Shown here one piece after another: positions 40,714 through 47,402 of a stretch of DNA of 64,000 nt (position 1 is its first letter; every line of letters starts with the position of its first letter). The position numbers and the translations under genes are program-made. Origin of the DNA: Arthrobacter echini (GTDB lineage Bacteria > Actinomycetota > Actinomycetes > Actinomycetales > Micrococcaceae); assembly GCF_008107445.1 (NCBI RefSeq), contig NZ_VSLD01000001.1:868001-932000 (forward strand), written 5' to 3'. The notes beneath the pieces are model-generated. The model was given only the letters and a program-made list of their open reading frames with translations. It did no database searches and was not told where the DNA came from.

Positions 40714-41331
40714 CTACGATTCCTTGACGAGGATGCTGCCCACCTGGGTGGCGACCCGCCGGATGTCCCGGGTGACGTCGACCAGCTGATCGGCCACGTC
40801 CCGGTGGCGGAGGTAGACGGGGGGCTTGTGATCGTGGAGCAGCTCGGCGCACCAGCTGCGATGCGTGCGTTCGGCCCGCTTGGCCAGCCGGAGGATCTCG
40901 ATCCAGTACTCCTCGAGGTCCTCCATGGAGTTCAGCTGCTGCATCGCCACCATCGTCAGTTCCGCCTGCCGGTTGATGACCTCGAGCTGGTCGGTGGCCC
41001 GCTGGCTCAGCGTGCTCAGCCGGTACAGGGCGATGAGTTCGCCGGCCCCGTCGAGCTTCTCGATCGCCTCGTTCAACAGGCGCGAGAGGGAGTACAGGTC
41101 CTCGCGCGGCAGCGAGTTGATGAAGGAGGTGCGCATGGAGGTCAGGAGCGCGAAGTGGAGATCCGTCGAGGCGGACTCGTGCTCGTGGAGTTCCTCGGAG
41201 AGGCGGTCGTACTCCTCGGTGGTGGCTCCGAGAAGGGCGGACATGGTCCCCACGCCGAGTACCAGCTGACGGGCCATGCGCGAGAGCAGCTCGGGTCCGG
41301 CGTTCTCCTGGGGGAAGAGGCGTAGTCTCAC
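40714..41331 (-). CDS. DUF47 (PhoU-like) family protein
   Basis: A helical cytoplasmic protein of 205 residues starting VRLRLFPQENAG, the typical DUF47 N-terminus; the longer ATG frame adds 20 residues without similarity. The rest is amphipathic helices resembling PhoU. DUF47 genes nearly always precede pit genes and are thought to modulate the transporter. Here it directly abuts pit. Its 200-bp upstream region is otherwise empty; a TATTAT hexamer on the minus strand near 41391 could be a -10 element. Confidence 0.88.
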   Translation of the reverse strand: MRLRLFPQENAGPELLSRMARQLVLGVGTMSALLGATTEEYDRLSEELHEHESASTDLHFALLTSMRTSFINSLPREDLYSLSRLLNEAIEKLDGAGELIALYRLSTLSQRATDQLEVINRQAELTMVAMQQLNSMEDLEEYWIEILRLAKRAERTHRSWCAELLHDHKPPVYLRHRDVADQLVDVTRDIRRVATQVGSILVKES

Positions 41332-41535
41332 GGATTCTTCCTCGAGGGTGCGGGCGCACCGATGTCCATCACACCGGAATGCGGAGGGCATAATAGTGGC
41401 GCCGAACCGGGAGCGCCTCTCGGCGGAAGGCCGCTCGAAGCGGCTGGGTTTTGAAGCCCGGGGGTTCCACGGCTCGACGCCGGGTTAAGTCTTGCCGTCC
41501 CCGCCGCAACTGTCAACCGCCACACGCGCGGTGGT

Positions 41536-42183
41536 TCAGTCGAGCTCCCCACGCCGCCAGGATGCCGCCGCGTGCTCGAGGTCCTCGGCCGTCCTGACCA
41601 GCTGGCTGGAGCTCCGCGTCAGTTTCGAGGCGTGCGAGCCGTTGCCGGAGTCGGCGCCGTCCGCGTGATTCGCCTGGCCGAGGGCCACCACCCGGCAGAA
41701 GGCGGCGAAGCGTTCCAGCGCCACGTCGAACTCGCCGTCGAACGCGCCCGAGAGGATGGTGTCGGCCATGGAGGTCATCTCCGCCGCGCCGGGCGGCTCG
41801 GCCGCACCGGCGACGACGTTGGAGACCTGGGCGATCTCCTTGCCGGAGGCGAAGAACGCCGCGATGCGCTCCGGATTCTGCTGCGTGGCTGCGCGCAGGG
41901 CATAGAGGCGCCACAGCGCACCGGGAAGGGAGCGGGCCGGGCTCTCGGCCCACATCTCCGCGATGGCCTCGAGGCCCTGCCGGTCGGCGAGCTCGACCAG
42001 GCGGCGTGTGATCTCCGGGTCGTCGGCGTCGCGTCCATGGTGCACCAGGGCGTGCGCTGCCATGTGCGCTGCCTCGGAGACACGTGATGGATCGACTCCC
42101 CCCGCGAAGACCTCGAAGTCCGCCGGGGCGAATGGCTTCGGTTTGTGGGGCCGTGGGCTCTTGCTCGTGTAGTCGCCGTCCAT
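41536..42183 (-). CDS. Conserved hypothetical protein
   Basis: A 215-residue soluble protein of unknown function. The N-terminus is basic and proline-rich (SPRPHKPKPFAPADFEVFAGG). It is followed by an alpha-helical, alanine-rich body with clear amphipathic helices, and ends in SWRRGELD. No catalytic motif, signal peptide or membrane segment is visible. It is the gene nearest upstream of tRNA-Lys but on the opposite strand. I recall similar proteins only from Micrococcaceae. I assign no function. Confidence 0.65.
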   Translation of the reverse strand: MDGDYTSKSPRPHKPKPFAPADFEVFAGGVDPSRVSEAAHMAAHALVHHGRDADDPEITRRLVELADRQGLEAIAEMWAESPARSLPGALWRLYALRAATQQNPERIAAFFASGKEIAQVSNVVAGAAEPPGAAEMTSMADTILSGAFDGEFDVALERFAAFCRVVALGQANHADGADSGNGSHASKLTRSSSQLVRTAEDLEHAAASWRRGELD

Positions 42184-42339
42184 GGGATGAACGATACTCC
42201 TGGCCTTTCCGGGGCCGATAGACGGGGCGGCCGGTGGGGAGCCGGCGCTGGCCCGGGTGGTGTGGTGATTGCGCTAAAGTGATGGGGTTGTCGCCGCGGA
42301 GCCGCGCCCGGCGGGTGCTTCCCGGGGCGGCAGCTGCAG

Positions 42340-42413
42340 GGGCCCTTAGCTCAGTTGGTTAGAGCAACGGACTTTTAATCCGTGGGTCGTGGGTTCGATC
42401 CCCACAGGGCCCA
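42340..42413 (+). tRNA. tRNA-Lys (anticodon UUU)
   Basis: A complete 74-base cloverleaf. The acceptor stem GGGCCCT pairs with AGGGCCC, and the D arm GCTC/GAGC is followed by anticodon stem ACGGA/TCCGT with loop CTTTTAA (anticodon TTT). The T arm is GTGGG-TTCGATC-CCCAC. The CCA end is not encoded (ACC follows the last pair). A terminator hairpin begins 14 bases later. It sits beside several genes of unknown function, but no duplicated 3' end marking an integration was found. Confidence 0.97.
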
Positions 42414-42426
42414 CCGAGACAGCGGG

Positions 42427-42452
42427 AGGACCCCGGCGGGTGTCGGGGTCCT
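42427..42452 (+). terminator. Terminator after tRNA-Lys
   Basis: A 9-bp perfect stem (AGGACCCCG at 42427-42435, CGGGGTCCT at 42444-42452) with an 8-base loop, followed by CTTCCCGT. Confidence 0.7.
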
Positions 42453-42669
42453 CTTCCCGTCCGGCGCCCGGTTCTCCTCGGGACGACTCGCCGGTTTTCC
42501 CTCGCCGCCCCTCCGCCGGACCTCGACCGACGGAATGGACGAGCGCCCGACTCAGGCACGTACATGTGGGTGGGTGAATTCGTTGCCGGATCGGGGATTG
42601 ACTCGCCGGGCCCACTCGTTTGCACTGGTAGGAGAGCCCCGGCCGTGCCGGCCGGGCAAGGAGGAAGCC

Positions 42670-43293
42670 ATGGATGTCGTCGCCCTGCTCGGGATCATCT
42701 CCGCCTGCCTGGTCGTCGCGGCAGGCACCGCGGTCACCGCATGGCGTGTCGATGTCCTTGCGCGAAGCGGCGGCGGCACCGACGACTACTTCTGGGTCGC
42801 CTTCGGCGGGGTCGTCGTCGTCGCCGGGGCCGGCGCCGTCGCAGCAGCTCTCGGCGGCCTCTGGTCGGCAGCGGCCACCGCAGCCGTGGCTGTCGCAGCG
42901 GTCACCGGATGGGTCTGGCGCCGCGAGCGGGCACGGCGCGTGAAGGCCGACGTCGCGGCGCGGACCACTGCATGGTCCCAGTTGCTCAGCCGCCACGACG
43001 CCGTGGCCCGGCACTGGGCCGACTACGACCTCGATCCGGCGAAAGCGATCGATCACCCCGAGATGCACGACCCCTCCCATCCGGCAGCGCGGCGCGTGGT
43101 CCACGCACTGCGGGACGCGGAGACGGAACGTGATGCCGGGTCCGGATCACCGACGGGGTGGCCGGGCAACCTCACCGGCTACACCGAGGCCGTGCTTCGG
43201 GTGGAGCACGCCTTCGCGGAGTCGGAACGGGAGGTCGGTGTCCTTCGGACCACTCGTGTGCCCCGGCACAGGGACGGTCCGGGTCGAGCCTGA
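42670..43293 (+). CDS. Membrane protein of unknown function
   Basis: 207 residues with two or three N-terminal hydrophobic segments (about 3-24, 39-58 and 60-76). A basic stop-transfer WRRERARRVK and a soluble C-terminal domain with conserved-looking acidic/histidine patches (DHPEMHDPSH) follow. The ATG follows a GGAGG-rich leader; the frame is open upstream through the tRNA but that is a shadow. No family recognised. Between the tRNA-Lys terminator and the secreted nuclease gene. Confidence 0.6.
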   Translation: MDVVALLGIISACLVVAAGTAVTAWRVDVLARSGGGTDDYFWVAFGGVVVVAGAGAVAAALGGLWSAAATAAVAVAAVTGWVWRRERARRVKADVAARTTAWSQLLSRHDAVARHWADYDLDPAKAIDHPEMHDPSHPAARRVVHALRDAETERDAGSGSPTGWPGNLTGYTEAVLRVEHAFAESEREVGVLRTTRVPRHRDGPGRA

Positions 43294-43417
43294 ATCGTTA
43301 CCGGTGGATCCCTCCGGAAGGTGCCACCTCACCGGTAGAATTTAAGTTTCCAAAGCGAACCATTGGTATCCTCCGATCCGAGGCCGCCGAGCGCACATCG
43401 AGGCCTGGAAGGATCCG

Positions 43418-44671
43418 ATGCGAGTCCTCGCCTCATGCACGGCCGGCCTGCTGGTGGTCTCGCTCCTCCTCGGCGTCGCACCGGCTGCCCTCGCGGACCA
43501 CGGGGACGAAAAACGTGCACTGATCGCCTCCAGGGCCCAGGCGAGCAGCCAGAGCGCCAGATTCGCGACGTTCACCACCGGACTGACCCGCCCCGGCGCA
43601 GGTGAACTGGTGCAGGAGCTCAGCGGCTCCGACAATGCGCGTGCGAGGGTGAGCGCGGAGATCCTGCAGACCGTCAGACCGGACGTGGTCCTGCTCGGCG
43701 GCTTCGACAACGAACCCGGCTCGGCCGCGGTGGAACTGTTCTACCAGAACTATCTGCGCGTCGGTCAGAACGGCAAGGATCCGCTCGACTACCCCTACGT
43801 CTATTCGCCCTCCTCCAATGCGGGAGTGCCGAGCGGGTTCGATCTGGACAACGACGCCGGCATCGACGGGCCCGGTGACGCCCTCGGGCCCGGTGCGTTC
43901 CGGGGTCAGGACGCCATGGTCCTGTTCTCGAGGTACCCCATCCAGACGGACGCCGTCCGTACCTTCCGGAACTTCCTGTGGAAGGACATGCCCGGGGCGC
44001 GCCACGACTCGGCCACCACACAGGACGGGGACTGGTACTCGGCCGACGAACTGGCGGTGCTGCCTCTGTCGAGCACCTCCCACTGGGACGTCCCGGTCGT
44101 GGTGGCGGGCCGGACGGTGCACGTGCTCGCGAGCCACCCGGGCGCCCCGGTCGCCGGCGGATCAGCAATCCAGCGCGCGCGCACCGGCGACGAGATCCGC
44201 TTCTGGTCCGACTACGTCCGCGGGGCCTCCTACGGTTACGACGACGACGGCGCACCGGGCGGCCTGAAGCAGGGCGAACGATTCGTCGTCCTGGGGGACC
44301 AGAACATCGATCCGCTCGACGGCGGCGCGGCGGCGACCTCGATCAACCAGCTCCTGGACAGCAGCCTGGTGCAGGACCCCCTGCCGTCCTCGGAGGGGGC
44401 GGTCGAGGCCGCGGCACTGCAGGGCGGGGCGAACGCGACCCACCGAGCGGACCCCCGGTTCGACACCGTGGACCTCGAGGACCAGGGAGCGGGTAATCTG
44501 CGCGCCGACTACGTGCTGCCGTCGAGGACGCTCCGCGTCTCCTCCTCCGGCGTCTTCTGGCCACGGGCCGGCCTCCCGGGATCCGAGCTGACGGGTATCC
44601 TTCCCTTCCCCGCGAGCGAGCACCGCCTCGTCTACGCGGATGTGGTGCCGCGGGACGCCCGGCCGCGATGA
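43418..44671 (+). CDS. Secreted endonuclease/exonuclease/phosphatase-fold protein
   Basis: 417 residues with a cleavable signal peptide (about 1-27, ending in ALADHG). EEP-fold elements are visible: the strand RPDVVLLGGFDNEP, the catalytic-type GQDAMVLFSRYPI, LASHPGAPVAGG, the metal/phosphate motif VVLGDQNIDPLDGG, and the C-terminal RADYVLPSRTL and EHRLVYADVV with its His. Enzymes of this fold cleave nucleic acids or phospholipids. Export suggests phosphate scavenging or extracellular DNA degradation, but the substrate is unknown. The leader is AT-rich and carries a TAGAAT hexamer at 43336-43341. Confidence 0.8.
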   Translation: MRVLASCTAGLLVVSLLLGVAPAALADHGDEKRALIASRAQASSQSARFATFTTGLTRPGAGELVQELSGSDNARARVSAEILQTVRPDVVLLGGFDNEPGSAAVELFYQNYLRVGQNGKDPLDYPYVYSPSSNAGVPSGFDLDNDAGIDGPGDALGPGAFRGQDAMVLFSRYPIQTDAVRTFRNFLWKDMPGARHDSATTQDGDWYSADELAVLPLSSTSHWDVPVVVAGRTVHVLASHPGAPVAGGSAIQRARTGDEIRFWSDYVRGASYGYDDDGAPGGLKQGERFVVLGDQNIDPLDGGAAATSINQLLDSSLVQDPLPSSEGAVEAAALQGGANATHRADPRFDTVDLEDQGAGNLRADYVLPSRTLRVSSSGVFWPRAGLPGSELTGILPFPASEHRLVYADVVPRDARPR

Positions 44672-44910
44672 CCACGCCTATGGGTGCTGCCGGGGGCCGG
44701 GCTGCCCTTGTCGCCCTCGGCGGGTGGGTGTAGCGTCGTTCGGCATGAGGACACTTCTGTTCCAGTAATCGCGGCCCACGCCACGATCAGCGCCACTTGT
44801 CGATCACATCCATCCAAGCGCGCCCACAGAAGTCGTCCGACCACTCTCGCGGAAGAACCTCAGTCCTGCGTCGGTCGCGGGCCCTTCCATGGGCCACCGA
44901 AAGGAACACC
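44672..44910. other. Intergenic region without recognisable gene
   Basis: 239 bp between the nuclease and the small hydrophilic protein. I see no convincing ORF, hairpin terminator or promoter pair; it presumably contains the promoter of the next gene. Confidence 0.4.
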
Positions 44911-45138
44911 ATGACCAGGAACGACGACCGATCCGCAGCAACCGGTGGTACCGACGAATCCACGACGGCCGCGGGGGAGACACCCGCGAGCAGTGTGCAG
45001 GACGACCCGCGCGCCCGGCTCGCACTCGCCAGGAAGAATCATGCTGCCAATCCCACGGCGGCCACGGGGGCCGGACACGTGAAAGCGGCGCAGCAGAGTG
45101 CCAAGCAGGGGAAGCAGGAGAGGAAGGTGCGGTGGTGA
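44911..45138 (+). CDS. Small hydrophilic hypothetical protein
   Basis: 75 residues, strongly polar: Thr/Glu/Gly-rich in the first half, then ARLALARKNHAANPTAATGA and a basic tail KQGKQERKVRW. No domain recognised; likely unstructured. An AAAGGA site lies six bases before the ATG, which decides the start over a longer frame. It may be nucleic-acid associated given its basic tail, but that is a guess. Confidence 0.5.
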   Translation: MTRNDDRSAATGGTDESTTAAGETPASSVQDDPRARLALARKNHAANPTAATGAGHVKAAQQSAKQGKQERKVRW

Positions 45139-45276
45139 TCTCCATCCCGCCATGTGTGCCCGGGCTGCCGTGAAACCAGCCTGGGACAGAGCGTCCGTAG
45201 AATAGGACGGCTGTGAAATGGAGCTGGCTCCGCGTTCTGCGTATGGGGGAATCGCAGAAATCGGAGCCAGCGATCC

Positions 45277-45286
45277 AAGTATACTT
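45277..45286 (+). promoter_or_regulatory. Palindrome AAGTATACTT overlapping a -10 element
   Basis: A perfect 10-base palindrome contains TATACT (45280-45285), a five-of-six match to the primary-sigma -10 hexamer. It lies 37 bases before the ATG of the repressor-like gene. The -35 is weak. The placement suits autorepression by the downstream protein. Confidence 0.4.
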
Positions 45287-45322
45287 CTACACGAGACCGA
45301 AAAGTCCAATCGAAAGGCGTTG

Positions 45323-46054
45323 ATGGCCGTCACAGCCAGGGCATTCCAGCTGTGGCGTATGCGGATCGCCCCACACGACAGTGTCTCCGACGTCTGCAGG
45401 ATCGCTGACGTCAAGCGGTCCACCCTCGCCCAGCAGCTCGTCCGCGGCAAGGTCTCGGTCCCGACCATCATCTCCATCGCCCGCGGGTACGGGGTGTCGG
45501 TCGTGGATGCGCTGTCGGAGTTCAACGGCTTCGAGGACCTCCCGGCGGGGCTCACGGAGCCGACCGACGCAGAGCTGCTCAGCCAGGTGTCGCATATCGA
45601 CATCCTGCGCCTCCTCGTGGCCCGGAGCGAGGCGCAGGAGAGCGGGAGCGAGAGCCCTCTCGATCTCGCTCCCTTCCCGCACCGGGCTTCGGTGCGGGCC
45701 TGGATCGAGGCCATCGATCCTGGCGATCTGCGCCAGCAGCTGGCCGGCAGTACCGGCGTGGCACGGCAGAATCTCTCGGCGCAGCTCACGGCCGGGCGAC
45801 TTGCCCCCTGGATCGCCGTCCAGGCCGGTCGGATCGCCGGAGTCTCGCTGGCCAGCGGCCTGGTGGTCACGGGGCTCATCACCCCTGAGGAGGGCGGCTG
45901 GCCCGAGGACGGTCGGGCCCGCGCGTTGCGCGCCGTCCCCGATCTCGACCTCGTGCTCCTCGCCCGCGACCGGCTCGATGTCCTGGGTCGGCAGCTGAGG
46001 CGGACAGAGCTCGACGACGGTAGGGACCGTGCGATCTGGGAGAACCTCGGATGA
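45323..46054 (+). CDS. HTH (XRE/immunity-repressor-like) DNA-binding protein
   Basis: 243 residues from the ATG preceded by GAAAGG; a longer start at 45218 would cross the candidate promoter. The N-terminal HTH is around SVSDVCRIADVKRSTLAQQL, followed by VSVPTIISIARGYGVSVVDAL, resembling actinophage immunity repressors and XRE regulators. A second, similar helical unit in the C-terminal half (ARQNLSAQLTAGRLAPWIAVQAG, split by turns) looks like an internal duplication of the same DNA-binding or dimerisation layout. Its stop overlaps the next ATG by four bases (ATGA). Confidence 0.65.
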   Translation: MAVTARAFQLWRMRIAPHDSVSDVCRIADVKRSTLAQQLVRGKVSVPTIISIARGYGVSVVDALSEFNGFEDLPAGLTEPTDAELLSQVSHIDILRLLVARSEAQESGSESPLDLAPFPHRASVRAWIEAIDPGDLRQQLAGSTGVARQNLSAQLTAGRLAPWIAVQAGRIAGVSLASGLVVTGLITPEEGGWPEDGRARALRAVPDLDLVLLARDRLDVLGRQLRRTELDDGRDRAIWENLG

Positions 46055-46773
46055 CCGGCATGACGATCCAGTGGGCGGCGCTGGCCCTCTGCGCAATGGC
46101 CGCAGCCGTGCGCATTCCGGGTGCTCTGCGGGGACACGGGCGGACCATGTGCGCGGCTCTCCTGCTCCTGACCCTCGCCGTCGGGCTGTCGATCGCGCCC
46201 GTCTACAATCCCGTGGATGCCCTTCTGGGTAGGTTCAACGGGGCCAATCTGCTGCTGCGCCTGACGCTGTACGCAGTCTTCGTCCTGCTCGGAGTTCGGG
46301 TCGCGGCCGCTTTCGCGTCGTCCCTGGCACGCCGACTGGTGGTCGGACCCTTCGGCCTGGCCATCCTCGGTCTGACCGTCGCAGCGACCCTGTACTTCTT
46401 CGTGGCGAGCGAACTGCCCTTCAGCTCCGTGGGTCTGGGTGCCTTCGAGGACCAGGCCACCGTCAGGGAGTACGCCGCCGTCGGACGGCTCTACCCGGGG
46501 TACGTGGCGGCGTGCATGGTGCTGCCGACGGGCCTGTCCGTCTTCGATCGACGATCGAGGCCGATCCACCGGGTGGCGGGTGCTCTGCTCTCCAGCAGCT
46601 TCCTGCTCGTGGTGGTGTTCGTGGTACTGCGGCTCACTCCCCTCGAGCTCCTCGACTGGAACGTCATCCTGCCGTTCTCTGCCATCGTGCTCCTGGTGCT
46701 GGGCCTGGGCCTCATCTGGCTGAGCCACATGATCGCGAGAAGGCATTCGGTGCAGGACAACGGGCTCTCCTGA
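46051..46773 (+). CDS. Seven-helix membrane protein (MAB_1171c-like N-terminal domain)
   Basis: 240 residues with about seven hydrophobic helices and the loop VYNPVDALLGRFNGANLLLR after the second. That loop pattern recalls the N-terminal membrane domain of MAB_1171c-type putative transporters, which in Streptomyces often lie beside XRE regulators. Here the cytoplasmic C-terminal domain of those proteins is absent. Translation is coupled to the repressor-like gene (ATGA overlap). The similarity is from memory and moderate; function unknown. Confidence 0.6.
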   Translation: MTGMTIQWAALALCAMAAAVRIPGALRGHGRTMCAALLLLTLAVGLSIAPVYNPVDALLGRFNGANLLLRLTLYAVFVLLGVRVAAAFASSLARRLVVGPFGLAILGLTVAATLYFFVASELPFSSVGLGAFEDQATVREYAAVGRLYPGYVAACMVLPTGLSVFDRRSRPIHRVAGALLSSSFLLVVVFVVLRLTPLELLDWNVILPFSAIVLLVLGLGLIWLSHMIARRHSVQDNGLS

Positions 46774-46913
46774 GCGGTGCCGGTTCCCCGACCGCCGCCA
46801 CGGGCGGCGCTCATTCTGATGGATCTGCTGGGACCAGCGCGCAGATGGAGACCGAATCGTGTCCTGTCGACGTTCACGTTTTCATGATGGTGTGCAAAAA
46901 TTATGATTATGTA
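46774..46913. other. Intergenic region with AT-rich promoter-like segment
   Basis: No ORF is supported here. At 46879-46884 TTTTCA and at 46902-46907 TATGAT are 17 bp apart, giving a promoter-like pair on the plus strand in a short AT-rich island (46895-46914). Confidence 0.4.
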
Positions 46914-46999
46914 ACTGCCGCAGACCGTGGGGGGTCAGCGGATCGTTACGACTGCATGCGGGGTGTGTCCATTAGAACGGGTGGACCCACCGTCCTGTG

Positions 47000-47013
47000 C
47001 TTCAGTGCTGAAG
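47000..47013. repeat. Inverted repeat CTTCAG-TG-CTGAAG
   Basis: A perfect 14-base inverted repeat just outside the HPr terminator. It could be an RNA hairpin in the candidate small RNA or a protein-binding site. Confidence 0.4.
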
Positions 47014-47020
47014 ACACTGA

Positions 47021-47058
47021 GAAGGGCACCAGCCGAGGCGACTCGGATGGTGCCCTTC
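47021..47058. terminator. Terminator downstream of HPr gene
   Basis: GAAGGGCACCA (47021-47031) pairs perfectly with TGGTGCCCTTC (47048-47058). After one mismatch an inner CCGAG/CTCGG stem closes on GCGA. It lies 13 bases past the HPr stop on the minus strand and could serve both directions. Confidence 0.75.
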
Positions 47059-47071
47059 GTGGTTGCCGGTG

Positions 47072-47350
47072 CTATTCGGCGTCGTGGTCCGTCTCGATGA
47101 TGCGGGCAAGGCTCTCGAGCGCACTATCCGCGCCGTCACCCTCGGCCCGCAGGACCACGACATCCCCGTGGGAGGCGCCGAGGCTCATCAGGGAGAGGAT
47201 GCTCGAGGCGTCCATGGCCTCGTCCGCGGGCTCTCCCTCCATGGCGATGGTGACCTCGAGGGGGATCTCCCCCGCGGCCTCGGCGAAGATGGAGGCCGGT
47301 CGGGCGTGGAGCCCCACGCGGCTGGCTACGGTTGCTTTGCGTTCTGCCAT
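47072..47350 (-). CDS. ptsH: Phosphocarrier protein HPr
   Basis: General PTS phosphocarrier, 92 residues. The phosphorylatable His15 lies in SRVGLHARPASIF, and the regulatory-serine region is present as MDASSILSLMSLG (Ser50 or nearby). Separated from fruA by 52 bp on the same strand, so probably in the fructose operon. EI (ptsI) is not in the window. The HPr-like domain of DhaM is a second, distinct copy. Confidence 0.95.
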   Translation of the reverse strand: MAERKATVASRVGLHARPASIFAEAAGEIPLEVTIAMEGEPADEAMDASSILSLMSLGASHGDVVVLRAEGDGADSALESLARIIETDHDAE

Positions 47351-47402
47351 GGGAGTTCCTTCTCATCGGGGGATTCTTCAGTACAGCCAAGCCGAACGGA
47401 GG

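Larger units (their letters stand above)
46914..47058 (+). ncRNA. Candidate small RNA (orphan promoter to terminator)
   Basis: Downstream of the promoter-like pair there is no plausible plus-strand coding frame. The next feature is the strong hairpin ending at 47058. A transcript of about 145 bases would contain the CTTCAG/CTGAAG hairpin and the terminator. Boundaries are inferred; no family is recognised. Confidence 0.25.

Noticed and set aside
41332-41535. PHO box before DUF47-pit
   Set aside because: Only a short GTTAAG fragment resembles the pstS unit; no second unit at 11-bp spacing.
42340-42413. tRNA-Lys as an integration site
   Set aside because: No duplicate of the tRNA 3' end and no integrase gene were seen downstream within the window.
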